A DNA stretch of 64,000 nt from Streptomyces sp. H27-H5 (GTDB taxonomy: Bacteria > Actinomycetota > Actinomycetes > Streptomycetales > Streptomycetaceae), in the NCBI RefSeq assembly GCF_026627505.1, contig NZ_JAPNLK010000008.1:62001-126000 (forward strand). Reading direction: 5' to 3'. Numbering within the stretch: the first letter of the stretch is position 1; every line of letters starts with the position of its first letter. Position numbers and translations under genes: made by a program. The notes under the pieces are model-generated. The model worked only from the letters and a program-made list of their open reading frames with translations. It searched no databases and had not been told where the DNA came from. Shown here in pieces: positions 15,728 through 24,081 of this stretch.

Positions 15728-17788
15728 ATGGCTGAACTCAACCGTCGCAGGTTCCTGCAGATCGCGGGCGGTACGGCCGCCGCCACGATGCTGAACGAGA
15801 GCATCGCCCGCGCCGCCGCCATCCCGGCGCAGGGCGGCACCGGAACGATCCGGGACATCGAGCACATCGTCGTCCTCATGCAGGAGAATCGTTCCTTCGA
15901 CCAGTACTTCGGTTCGATGAAGGGCGTACGGGGCTTCGGCGACCCGCGCCCCGTCCTCCAGGACAACGGAAAGTCGGTCTTCCACCAGTCCAACGGGACG
16001 AAGGACATCCTCCCCTTCAACCCGCAGGTGGACGACCTGGGCATGCAGTTCGTCGAGGGCCTCAACCACGACTGGGCCGGCGGCCACGCGGCGTACAACA
16101 ACGGCAAGTACGACAAGTGGGTCCCGGCCAAGACGGCCACGACCATGTCGTACATGACGCGGAACGACATCCCGTTCCACTACGCCCTCGCCGACGCGTT
16201 CACCGTCTGCGACGCCTACCACTGCTCCTTCATCGGAGCCACCGACCCGAACCGCTACTACCTGTGGTCCGGCCACACGGGCAACGACGGCACCGGCGGC
16301 GGACCGGTCCTCGGCAACCAGGAAGCCGGCTACGGCTGGAAGACCTACCCGGAGCGGCTGGAGGCGGCCGGGGTCTCCTGGAAGATCTACCAGGACGTCG
16401 GCGACGGCCTGAACGCCGCGGGCCACTGGGGCTGGATCGGCGACGCCTTCCGCGGTAACTACGGCGACAACTCGCTGCTTTACTTCAACTCCTACCGCAA
16501 CGCCCAGCCCGGCAGCGCCCTCCACGAGAAGGCGCGCACCGGCACCGACGCCAAGGCCGGCGAGGGGTACTTCGACCGGCTGCGCGCCGACGTGGTGAAC
16601 GGCACCCTGCCCCAGGTCTCCTGGATCGCCGCGCCCGAGGCCTTCAGCGAGCACCCGAACTGGCCGGTCAACTTCGGCGCCTGGTACATCTCGCAGGTGC
16701 TCGACGCGCTGACCGCGAACCCGGCGGTGTGGGCGAAGACGGCCTTCTTCATCACGTACGACGAGAACGACGGCTTCTTCGACCACGTCGTGCCCCCGTA
16801 CCCGCCCACCTCGGCCGCCTGGGGCCTGTCCACGGCGGACGTCACGAAGGACCTGTACGCGGGCGGCGGGGGCTACGCAGCCGGCCCCTACGGACTCGGC
16901 CCCCGCGTCCCGATGATCGTCGTCTCCCCGTGGAGCAAGGGCGGCTACGTCTGCTCCGAGACCTTCGACCACACCTCGGTGATCCGCTTCATGGAGAAGC
17001 GGTTCGGGGTGCGGGAGCCCAACATCTCGCCGTGGCGCCGCGCCGTCTGCGGGGACCTCACCTCGGCCTTCGACTTCACCAAGGCGGACGCCTCCCCGGC
17101 GGCCCTGCCCCCCACGGCCGACTACCTCCCGCCGGACCACAACGCGCACCCGTCCTACCACCCGGTGCCGCCGGCCACCGGCGCCCTGCCGAAGCAGGAG
17201 GCGGGCTCCAAGCGGACGCGCGCGCTGGGCTATCAGCCGTACGTGGACGGCAAGGCCACCGTCGCGACGGGCAAGTTCACCCTGACCTTCGCCTCCGGGC
17301 CCACCCTGGGCGCCCACTTCCACAGCACCTCCGGCAACCGCACGGACGGGCCGTGGCCCTACACGGTCGAGGCGGGCAAGACCCTCTCGGACACCTGGAG
17401 CACCAGCGCCTCCACCGGGAACCAGATCAACCTCACGGTCTGGGGTCCGAACGGCTTCCTGCGCACCTGGAAGGGGCCCGCCGCGAAGGCCGGCCCCGAG
17501 GTCACCGCCCGCCACGACGCGACCGCCGGCAACCTCGCGCTGACCCTCGCCAACGCGGGCACGGCCGCCGTCAACCTCACCGTGACCAACACCTACGGGG
17601 GCGCGCCGCAGACCTTCAAGGTCAACCCCGGTGCGACGGTGACCCACTCGGTCGACCTGCGCGCCACGGGCCGCTGGTACGACGTGAAGGTCGTCTCGGA
17701 CGCCGACGCCGGCTTCCTGCGCCGCTTCGCGGGCCACGTCGAGACGGGAGCCCCGGGCGTCTCCGACCCGGCGATCAAGACCGTGTGA
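15728..17788 (+). CDS. Secreted phosphocholine-specific phospholipase C
   Basis: 686 aa of the phospholipase C/acid-phosphatase (alkaline-phosphatase-like) superfamily, hydrolysing phosphatidylcholine outside the cell. A twin-arginine signal, NRRRFLQIAGG (5-15), ends near ARAAAIPA, so export is by Tat. Family motifs are HIVVLMQENRSFDQYFG, DPNRYYLWSGHTG, YDENDGFFDHVVPP and SPWSKGG. Two C-terminal beta-rich domains, typical of this family, follow from about residue 500. ATG 15728 is preceded by GAGGA. It is divergent from the GTPase operon, with a hairpin after it. Such enzymes are often phosphate-regulated, but I see no clear Pho box. Confidence 0.92.
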   Translation: MAELNRRRFLQIAGGTAAATMLNESIARAAAIPAQGGTGTIRDIEHIVVLMQENRSFDQYFGSMKGVRGFGDPRPVLQDNGKSVFHQSNGTKDILPFNPQVDDLGMQFVEGLNHDWAGGHAAYNNGKYDKWVPAKTATTMSYMTRNDIPFHYALADAFTVCDAYHCSFIGATDPNRYYLWSGHTGNDGTGGGPVLGNQEAGYGWKTYPERLEAAGVSWKIYQDVGDGLNAAGHWGWIGDAFRGNYGDNSLLYFNSYRNAQPGSALHEKARTGTDAKAGEGYFDRLRADVVNGTLPQVSWIAAPEAFSEHPNWPVNFGAWYISQVLDALTANPAVWAKTAFFITYDENDGFFDHVVPPYPPTSAAWGLSTADVTKDLYAGGGGYAAGPYGLGPRVPMIVVSPWSKGGYVCSETFDHTSVIRFMEKRFGVREPNISPWRRAVCGDLTSAFDFTKADASPAALPPTADYLPPDHNAHPSYHPVPPATGALPKQEAGSKRTRALGYQPYVDGKATVATGKFTLTFASGPTLGAHFHSTSGNRTDGPWPYTVEAGKTLSDTWSTSASTGNQINLTVWGPNGFLRTWKGPAAKAGPEVTARHDATAGNLALTLANAGTAAVNLTVTNTYGGAPQTFKVNPGATVTHSVDLRATGRWYDVKVVSDADAGFLRRFAGHVETGAPGVSDPAIKTV

Positions 17789-17819
17789 CGCGGTCCCCGG
17801 CCGCGTGCGGCGGTCGCCG

Positions 17820-17843
17820 CCCCGGGATCGGAAGGTCCCGGGG
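17820..17843 (+). terminator. Hairpin after phospholipase C
   Basis: Arms CCCCGGGA and TCCCGGGG with an 8-nt loop, extended imperfectly by surrounding GC-rich complements (about 17811-17853), starting some 30 bp after the stop. Likely terminator. Confidence 0.55.
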
Positions 17844-17952
17844 GCGGTGGCCGCGCACCGTGCGGGATGTCGACTTCACGGTGTGATGGTAGGCCCGGTG
17901 GGCAGAACGTAGGGCGTCGAGATCCTCACGTTCCGTCACCGAGGGAGAACGC

Positions 17953-18708
17953 ATGGCCATCGCCCACCGCAGGATCGGCACCGGACCCGTCCGCGTGATC
18001 GTGTTGCACGACTGGTTCGGCACGTCCGCCAACTGGGGTTCGGTACTGGACCACTTGGACCCGGGGGAGTTCAGCTACGCCTTCCTCGACTACCGCGGCT
18101 ACGGCGATCGCCGGGACGTCGCCGGCCGGTACAACCTCGCCGAGATCGCCGACGATGCCCTCGACCTGGCCGACCAGCTCGGCTGGGGCACCTTCTCCCT
18201 CCTCGGCCACTCCATGGGCGGCAAGGCCGCCCAGCAGGTGCTGGTCCGGGCGCCCGAGCGGATCGAGAAGCTGATCGGCGTCAATCCGGTTCCGGCCGGC
18301 CCCTACCCGATGGACGACGCCACCCACGCGCTCTTCCACGGCGCCGCCGCCGACGAGGACAACCGGCGCGCCATCCTCGACCTCGTGACCGGCAACCGCG
18401 CGACCCGCCACTGGATCGACCGGATGTCCGCCCACTCGATGGCCGTCTCCCTGCCCGAGGCCTTCGCCGCCTACCTCGCGAGCTGGGAGTCCCTCGACCT
18501 GTCCGCGGCGGTCAAGGGCAACACCGTGCCGGTGCTGGTCCTCGTCGGGGAGTACGACCCGGCACTGAGCGTCGAGGTGATGCGCGCCACCTGGCAGGCC
18601 TGGTACCCGCACTGTCGGATCCAACCGCTGCCCGGCGCCGGCCACTACCCGCCGCACGAGACGCCGGTCGCCTTCACCGCCGCGATCGAGGCTTTCCTGC
18701 GCCGCTAG
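17953..18708 (+). CDS. Alpha/beta hydrolase
   Basis: 251-aa cytoplasmic hydrolase. The catalytic triad is visible: nucleophile S87 in GHSMGG, acid D202 in VGEYDPAL, and H231 in GAGHYPPHE. The oxyanion HDWFG motif is near residue 20. The substrate cannot be told; esters or C-C bonds of small molecules are typical. ATG 17953 follows CGAGGGAGAACGC. It stands alone, ending in a very strong hairpin facing the tRNA-His gene. Confidence 0.85.
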   Translation: MAIAHRRIGTGPVRVIVLHDWFGTSANWGSVLDHLDPGEFSYAFLDYRGYGDRRDVAGRYNLAEIADDALDLADQLGWGTFSLLGHSMGGKAAQQVLVRAPERIEKLIGVNPVPAGPYPMDDATHALFHGAAADEDNRRAILDLVTGNRATRHWIDRMSAHSMAVSLPEAFAAYLASWESLDLSAAVKGNTVPVLVLVGEYDPALSVEVMRATWQAWYPHCRIQPLPGAGHYPPHETPVAFTAAIEAFLRR

Positions 18709-18736
18709 AGAGGGGTCGTCTCCGCCCCCGGAAACG

Positions 18737-18775
18737 CCCGTGAGGGGTACGAGGAAACCTCGTACCCCTCACGGG
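18737..18775. terminator. Strong bidirectional hairpin
   Basis: Perfect 18-bp stem (18737-18754 with 18758-18775) and an AAA loop, between the convergent hydrolase and tRNA-His genes. It is the strongest hairpin in the window and probably terminates both transcripts. Confidence 0.88.
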
Positions 18776-18784
18776 ATCCCACAG

Positions 18785-18857
18785 GGTGAGTGACGGGACT
18801 TGAACCCGCGGCCACCTGGACCACAACCAGGTGCTCTACCAACTGAGCTACACCCAC
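18785..18857 (-). tRNA. tRNA-His (GUG)
   Basis: Reading the minus strand: a 7-bp acceptor stem (GTGGGTG with CACTCAC), D-arm GCTCAGTTGGTAGAGC, anticodon stem CCTGG/CCAGG with loop TTGTGGT (anticodon GTG), T-arm with GGTTCGAGTCC-like sequence, and discriminator C73. The -1 G needed by histidyl-tRNA synthetase is encoded at 18858. CCA is not encoded. No integrase gene or duplicated tRNA 3' end is seen nearby. Confidence 0.95.
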
Positions 18858-19040
18858 CACGAAGGGCGGCGGACCACCCGTTCGATGTGCAAGCACAGCA
18901 TAGCCGATCAGCGGGGTGCTTCCGCGACGCCATTTCCCCGCCCGCAGGCCTCCCCGCCCCACCCGTCCCGGCCCCGCCCCGGCGGTTTCCGTGCGGCGCG
19001 GCCCCTGCCGCCGTCGCGTGCCGCACGGCAGGATCCCCCC

Positions 19041-20177
19041 ATGGACCTCGACCCGCTCCTCGCCGACACCGAGCCCTTCACCGCCGCCGACTACGCCGCC
19101 CGGATGGCCGCCGCCGCGCGGGCCGCCGCCGAGGCGGGGCTGGCCGGTCTGCTGATCGCCCCCGGGCCCGACCTCACCCACCTCACCGGGTACCGGCCCG
19201 TCGACACCGAGCGGCTGACCCTGCTCGTGCTCGCCGCCGACCGGGAACCGGTGCTCGTCGTGCCCGCCCTGGAGGCCCCCGACGCCGCGAAGGCCCCCGG
19301 TGCGGGAGCCCTGACCCTGCGCGACTGGGCCGACGGGAAGAACCCGTACGACGCCACCACGCCCCTGCTCGACGCGACGGGCCGCTTCGGTGTGAGCGAC
19401 AACACCTGGGCCCTGCACCTGCTCGGCCTCCAACGCGAGTTGCCCGGGACCGCGTACGCCCCGCTCACCGACGCCCTGCCGATGCTCCGCGCCGTGAAGG
19501 ACCGGCGGGAACTGGCCCGGCTGGCGGCCGCCGGGGCCGCGGCCGACGCCGCGTACGCCCAGATCCTGCACGTCCCCTTCGCCGATCGAAGGGAGAGCGA
19601 CGTGGCCGCCGACCTGGCCGCGCTGCTGCGCGTCCACGGTCACTCGCAGGTGGACTTCACCGTCGTCGGCTCCGGCCCGAACGGCGCCAACCCCCACCAC
19701 GAGGCCGGCGACCGCGTCATCCGGCACGGGGACATGGTGGTCCTCGACTTCGGCGGGCTCCTGCACGGCTACGGCTCCGACATCTCCCGCACCGTCCACG
19801 TCGGCGAGCCCACCGCCGAGGAGCGGCGGGTCCACGACGTCGTCCGCGAGGCGCAGCAGGCGGGCGTGGCGGCGGTCCGGCCCGGGATCGCCTGCCAGGA
19901 CGTGGACCGGGCGGCCCGCGCGGTGATCACCGAGTTCGGCTACGGGGACCGTTTCATCCACCGCACCGGCCACGGCATCGGCGTCACCACCCACGAGCCG
20001 CCGTACATGGTCGAGGGCGAGGAGCAGCCGCTGCTGCCCGGCATGTGCTTCTCCGTCGAGCCGGGCGTCTATCTGCCCGGCCGCTTCGGCGTCCGCATCG
20101 AGGACATCGTGACGGTGACCGACGACGGCGTGCGCCGCCTCAACAACGCCCCGCGCGAGCTGGCGATCGTCGAGTAG
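19041..20177 (+). CDS. M24 family metallopeptidase (Xaa-Pro aminopeptidase-like)
   Basis: 378 aa. A creatinase-like N-terminal domain (1-160) precedes the pita-bread fold. Metal ligands appear in order: D in VVLDFGG, D in GSDISRTVHVG, H in RTGHGIGVTTHE, E in SVEPGVYL and E in RIEDIVTVT. It removes N-terminal residues next to proline or processes small peptides; the exact specificity is not readable. I took ATG 19041 rather than upstream in-frame codons, since the longer frame would run through the tRNA gene. Confidence 0.9.
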   Translation: MDLDPLLADTEPFTAADYAARMAAAARAAAEAGLAGLLIAPGPDLTHLTGYRPVDTERLTLLVLAADREPVLVVPALEAPDAAKAPGAGALTLRDWADGKNPYDATTPLLDATGRFGVSDNTWALHLLGLQRELPGTAYAPLTDALPMLRAVKDRRELARLAAAGAAADAAYAQILHVPFADRRESDVAADLAALLRVHGHSQVDFTVVGSGPNGANPHHEAGDRVIRHGDMVVLDFGGLLHGYGSDISRTVHVGEPTAEERRVHDVVREAQQAGVAAVRPGIACQDVDRAARAVITEFGYGDRFIHRTGHGIGVTTHEPPYMVEGEEQPLLPGMCFSVEPGVYLPGRFGVRIEDIVTVTDDGVRRLNNAPRELAIVE

Positions 20178-20200
20178 CCCGAGCCACTCCGAGACGGGGC

Positions 20201-21952
20201 CTACGGGCCCAGCACCACCGCCGACTCGCCCGGCACGTGGATGCGGCCGTCGGGGCCCGGGTGGTCGACGGGCTCCCAGGCGGCCAGCACCCGCACCCCG
20301 TTGCGGCCCAGGGCGATGGTCACCGGCTCCGGCGAGAAGTTCACCGCCACCCGGACCTCGCCGCGCCGGAACGTCACCCAGCGGCGCTCCTCGTCGTGTG
20401 CGACCCGCACCGCCGCGAGGTCCGGGTCGCGCAGGTCCGGATGGGTGCGCCGCAGTGCGATCAGCGACCGGTACCACTCCAACAGGCGTGCGTGCGAGGG
20501 CTGTTCGGGCTCGTTCCAGTTCAGGCAGGACCGGTCGCGGGTCGCCGGGTCCTGCGGGTCCGGGATCTCCTCCGCCTTCCAGCCGTGCGCCGCGAACTCC
20601 CGCCGGCGACCCGTCCGCACGGCCTCCGCGAGCTCCGGGTCGGGATGGTCGGTGAAGTACTGCCACGGCGTGCCCGCGCCCCACTCCTCGCCCATGAACA
20701 CCATCGGGACGAAGGGGCCGGTCAGCGCCACCGTCGCGGCGCACGCCAGCAGGCCCGGGGACAGCGAGGCCGACAGCCGGTCGCCCCGCGCACGGTTGCC
20801 GATCTGGTCGTGGGTCTGGGTGTAGCCCAGGAAACGGTGCGCCGGCGTGCGGCGGCGGTCCACGGGCCTGCCGTGCGTGCGGCCCCGGAAGGAGGACCAC
20901 GTGCCGTCGTGGAAGAAGGCCCGGGTCAGGGTCTTGGCGAGGGCGCCGATCGGGGCCTCGGCGAAGTCGGCGTAGTAGCCCTGGGACTCGCCGGTGAGCG
21001 TGCAGTGCAGGGCGTGGTGGAAGTCGTCGTTCCACTGGGCGTGCAGCCCCAGCCCGCCGACGGACCGCGTGCTCGTGACGCGCGGGTCGCACTGGTCGGT
21101 CTCGGCGATCAGGAACAGCGGGCGGGCGGTCTCCGCCGCCAGCTCGTCCACGGCCGTCGCCAGCTCCTCCAGGAAGGTGAGCGCCCGCCCGTCGGCCAGC
21201 GCGTGCACGGCGTCGAGGCGCAGACCGTCGATCCGGTAGTCCCGCAGCCAGGCCAGGGCGCTGCCGATGAAGTACGCGCGGACCTCGTCGGAACCGGGCG
21301 CGTCCAGGTTCACCGCCGCGCCCCAGGGCGTGTGGTGGGTCTCCGTGAAGTACGGCCCGAAGACGGGGAGGTGGTTCCCGGAGGGCCCCAGGTGGTTGTG
21401 GACCACGTCCAGGACCACGCCCAGCCCGGCGGTGTGCGCCGCGTCCACGAACCGGGCCAGACCCGCCGGGCCGCCGTACGGCTCGTGCACCGCCCAGGGC
21501 GCCACCCCGTCGTACCCCCAGCCGTGCCGGCCCGGGAACGGACACACCGGCATCAGCTCGACGTGCGTGACGCCCAGCCCCGCCAGGTACGGCAGGCGGG
21601 CCGCGGCGGCGTCGAAGGTGCCCTCCGGGGTGAACGTCCCGACGTGCAGCTCGTACAGGACCGCGTCCTGGAGCGGGACGCGGGGCGCCGGCGCCGTCGG
21701 GTGCAACGCGGCGACGTCGACGACCGCGCTGTGGCCGTCCGGCCCGTGGGGCAGCCGGCGCCCGCGCGGGTCCGGGCGCACCACCGGATCGTCACCCAGC
21801 AGGAACCCGTACTCGTCCCCGTCGGCGGCCGGCGCGTCGACCAGCCACCAGCCGTCCCGGCCCGGTTCCGGGTCGGGTGTCATCTCGTAGGCGGTGTCGT
21901 TCAGTCGCATGGCGACCCGACCTGTCAGCGGTGCCCACACCTCGAACTGCAC
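20201..21952 (-). CDS. treZ: Malto-oligosyltrehalose trehalohydrolase
   Basis: 583-aa GH13 enzyme that releases trehalose from maltooligosyl-trehalose made by TreY. An N-terminal carbohydrate-binding sandwich (1-105) is followed by the (beta/alpha)8 barrel. GH13 regions are visible: VVLDVVYNH-type VVLDVVHNHLGP, the nucleophile region RIDGLRLDAVHAL, the acid LIAETDQCD, and THDQIGN. A C-terminal beta domain ends at 583. The length is normal. It is divergent from the FHA gene. Its partner treY is 5.4 kb away on the same strand rather than adjacent. Confidence 0.93.
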   Translation of the reverse strand: MQFEVWAPLTGRVAMRLNDTAYEMTPDPEPGRDGWWLVDAPAADGDEYGFLLGDDPVVRPDPRGRRLPHGPDGHSAVVDVAALHPTAPAPRVPLQDAVLYELHVGTFTPEGTFDAAAARLPYLAGLGVTHVELMPVCPFPGRHGWGYDGVAPWAVHEPYGGPAGLARFVDAAHTAGLGVVLDVVHNHLGPSGNHLPVFGPYFTETHHTPWGAAVNLDAPGSDEVRAYFIGSALAWLRDYRIDGLRLDAVHALADGRALTFLEELATAVDELAAETARPLFLIAETDQCDPRVTSTRSVGGLGLHAQWNDDFHHALHCTLTGESQGYYADFAEAPIGALAKTLTRAFFHDGTWSSFRGRTHGRPVDRRRTPAHRFLGYTQTHDQIGNRARGDRLSASLSPGLLACAATVALTGPFVPMVFMGEEWGAGTPWQYFTDHPDPELAEAVRTGRRREFAAHGWKAEEIPDPQDPATRDRSCLNWNEPEQPSHARLLEWYRSLIALRRTHPDLRDPDLAAVRVAHDEERRWVTFRRGEVRVAVNFSPEPVTIALGRNGVRVLAAWEPVDHPGPDGRIHVPGESAVVLGP

Positions 21953-22062
21953 GGACGGTCCCCTCGTCTCGGGCGGTGCCCAGCCTGCGTTGTGCGCCCA
22001 TCATCCCGGCCCCGGCGGGGGAGTTCTGGACACTTCGTCCCCGACGGGCCGACAATCACCCT

Positions 22063-22626
22063 GTGACGTCGAGTTTCGAGTACCCCGGCCTCCCCGCGCC
22101 CCGCCTCTCCGACGCCGAGCGCGACCAGGCGCTGGGCCGGCTCAGAGAGGGCGCGGCCCTGGGAAAGCTGTCCCACGACACCTTCCTGCGGCGCATGGAG
22201 CTGGCCCTGGTGGCCCGCCGCGCGGAGGACCTCGCGGTGCTCACCGCCGACCTCCAGAGCCGGCGGGGCACCGAAAGCGCCTGGACCCGTCGGTTGTTCG
22301 GCTGGGTGGGCCGGGCGTCGGCCGTGAGCGTCGGCGTCCGCAAGGCCTGGCACGCCGAGCGGCTGCCCAAGCTGCTGCTGCCCCACCCGAGCGCCCTGCC
22401 GCTCGCCATCGGACGCGACCCCGGCAACGGTCTGCGGCTCACCCACGAGACCGTGTCCCGGGCACACGCCGAACTCAGCCTGCGCGACGGCCTGTGGGTG
22501 CTCAAGGACCTCGGCTCCGCCAACGGCACCACCGTCAACGGCCGCCGCGTGACGGGCTCGGCCGTGGTCCGGGAGGGCGACGAGATCGGCTTCGGCCGGA
22601 TGGCCTTCCGCCTCTCCCTCGACTGA
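22063..22626 (+). CDS. DUF1707 and FHA domain protein
   Basis: 187 aa from GTG 22063. Residues about 12-60 match the actinobacterial DUF1707 module (LSDAERDQALGRLREGAALGKLSHDTFLRRMELAL). A short basic linker follows, then an FHA phosphothreonine-binding domain (105-185) with IGRDPGNGLRL, SRAHAEL and LGSANGTTVNGRRV, which hold the usual Arg/Ser/Asn phospho-contacts. No good Shine-Dalgarno lies upstream, while GACAAT at 22050 could be a -10 element placing the RNA start at or near GTG, so a leaderless mRNA is possible. Partner kinase unknown. Confidence 0.85.
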   Translation: MTSSFEYPGLPAPRLSDAERDQALGRLREGAALGKLSHDTFLRRMELALVARRAEDLAVLTADLQSRRGTESAWTRRLFGWVGRASAVSVGVRKAWHAERLPKLLLPHPSALPLAIGRDPGNGLRLTHETVSRAHAELSLRDGLWVLKDLGSANGTTVNGRRVTGSAVVREGDEIGFGRMAFRLSLD

Positions 22627-22669
22627 GCGGCCCGGACGGGGCGGAGCGGCGGGGCGGGAGCAAGCCTGG

Positions 22670-22852
22670 TCAGCGCCGGTGCCTGGCGAGCGCCAGCAAT
22701 CCGGCGAACCCCTCCCGAGTCAAGGACAGGTGCGGCCCGCCCGAGTTCTTGCTGTCGCGAACGAGTACGGCACCGGGAGCCGTGGCGACCTCGATGCACT
22801 GGCCGCCGTTGCTGCTGTAAGAGGACTTGTACCAGTGGGGTTCGGTCGTCAC
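22670..22852 (-). CDS. DUF397 protein (partner of XRE regulator)
   Basis: 60 aa with the family pattern WYKSSYSSNGGQCIEVA, VLVRDSKNSGGPHL and a final F-x-x-L-L helix. DUF397 proteins accompany DUF5753-type XRE regulators all over Streptomyces genomes (WhiJ-like and related systems) and are thought to be small binding partners or toxin-like effectors. The GTG overlaps the regulator stop (GTGA), which shows coupling. Confidence 0.9.
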   Translation of the reverse strand: MTTEPHWYKSSYSSNGGQCIEVATAPGAVLVRDSKNSGGPHLSLTREGFAGLLALARHRR

Positions 22853-23676
22853 GGGGTGCCCTTTCGTGCCTCATGGATCATGCCCACGGATGCCGACTGT
22901 GGCATCGATTCGGCTTGTAGCTGATGGTAGGCCGTAAGCATCGGCTGAACGAACCTCATATCGCGCTCCAGCCGGCCCTGCTGTGCGGATTCGGCATACG
23001 CGATCTGGGACCTGTCGGTGCGGGTCAGCAGTGTCACAGGCAGGTCGAATGACCGCCGCTCGCCGAGGTCGTAGGGGGCGACCTGGACGATCGTGTTCGG
23101 CAGCTCGGCAAACTCCATCAGTCGCGTCAACTGGGCGTTCATGACCTTGAGGCCTCCGACCGGCCGCCGGATGCAGCTCTCGTCCAGGACTGCGTGGACG
23201 AGCGGGCGAGGAGTGCGTTCTATCGATGCCTGCCGCCGCGCGAGCAGCGTAAGGCGTTCCTCTGCCTGCTGCTCCGTAATGGCTCCCCGACGCACAGCCC
23301 CCGATGCGATCGCGGCCGCGTACTCCGGAGTCTGTAGGAGGCCGGGGACGATGCCCAGCTCAAAGAGTCGGATCTCTGTCGCGTCCGACTCGATCTGAAC
23401 GTATTCGGGGAATCCCTCAAGCAGTGCCGTATGCCGAACGGCCCGACCATGGCGTTCGAACTGGTCCCCGGTGCCGAATACCTTGTCAGCACTTGCCGTG
23501 AAGCGAGGAGTTGGGGAGCGGCGCCCGGTTTCGATCGCTGAGATGTGCGTCCCTGTGTATCCCATTCGGACTGCCAGCTCGTCTTGGGTCCAGCCGCGCT
23601 CATCTCGCAGCCTGCGTAAACGCTGACCGAACGCCGCACCCGGCGATTCTTCGGGGTCCAACTTCTTCCGGTTCAA
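22849..23676 (-). CDS. XRE regulator with DUF5753 domain (Scr1/WhiJ-like)
   Basis: 275 aa. The N-terminal helix-turn-helix (about 15-70) reads LRRLRDERGWTQDELAVRMGYTGTHISAIETGRRSP. The C-terminal DUF5753 region (about 90-265) has LRLFELG-like EIRLFELGIVPGLLQTPEYA and FAELPNTIVQVAPYDLGER. It probably represses itself and partners such as the DUF397 gene. Base composition here is visibly less GC-rich than the flanks, with more A/T at third positions, which suggests horizontal origin. It is divergent from the small genes at 23783. Confidence 0.92.
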   Translation of the reverse strand: MNRKKLDPEESPGAAFGQRLRRLRDERGWTQDELAVRMGYTGTHISAIETGRRSPTPRFTASADKVFGTGDQFERHGRAVRHTALLEGFPEYVQIESDATEIRLFELGIVPGLLQTPEYAAAIASGAVRRGAITEQQAEERLTLLARRQASIERTPRPLVHAVLDESCIRRPVGGLKVMNAQLTRLMEFAELPNTIVQVAPYDLGERRSFDLPVTLLTRTDRSQIAYAESAQQGRLERDMRFVQPMLTAYHQLQAESMPQSASVGMIHEARKGTP

Positions 23677-23782
23677 GTGCCATCACCCAACTTTCCGTGC
23701 AACCAACGCAAGTTGAAGACATCTCGACTCTAGGTCACGCTGAAGCCGCTTGGTAGTGGAACGGCTACGGAGAGGAGTCACG

Positions 23783-23956
23783 GTGCCCGAGAGCGCAGAG
23801 TCCCCGCGGGACGCGTTGGCGGAGCTGGCCGCCGCAATGGAACGCGACGAGGCCCGGCCGGACTGGGGTGACCTGCCCCTGATGCATCGCTGCCCGGCAG
23901 CGTTCGCCCTGGCCACCGCGTCGATGAAGGAGCGCGCGGGGGAGCACGTCCGGTGA
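23783..23956 (+). CDS. Small unknown protein, 57 aa
   Basis: GTG 23783 is preceded by GGAGAGGAG at good distance. The product is acidic and helical, with EDARPDWGDLPLMHRC-like residues DEARPDWGDL then MHRCPAAFALATASM. I do not recognise the family. It is divergent from the XRE gene and its stop overlaps the next start (GTGA). It fits the pattern of small genes that often accompany XRE/DUF397 pairs in actinomycetes. Confidence 0.65.
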   Translation: MPESAESPRDALAELAAAMERDEARPDWGDLPLMHRCPAAFALATASMKERAGEHVR

Positions 23957-24081
23957 CCGACGACAACGAACACCGGGACCACGCGCGGAGGACCAAGAGG
24001 GGCGCGCTCGCCGTCACCCTCGGGGCGGTCGCGTGGATTGCGGCCGTGGCGTTCATCGTCGCTCGGGGGTGGGGCGCGTGA
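23953..24081 (+). CDS. Small single-pass membrane protein, 42 aa
   Basis: GTG 23953 overlaps the preceding stop and its own stop overlaps the next GTG (24078), so it sits in a chain of coupled genes. A basic, charged N-terminus (VTDDNEHRDHARRTKRG) precedes one hydrophobic helix (about 18-38) and GWGA. Function unknown. Too short for most gene finders, but the double overlap and good membrane pattern support it. Confidence 0.65.
   Translation: MTDDNEHRDHARRTKRGALAVTLGAVAWIAAVAFIVARGWGA

Noticed and set aside
18785..18857. tRNA-His as an attachment site for an integrated element
   Set aside because: No integrase, excisionase or repeated tRNA 3' segment is found in the window; the neighbours are ordinary chromosomal genes.
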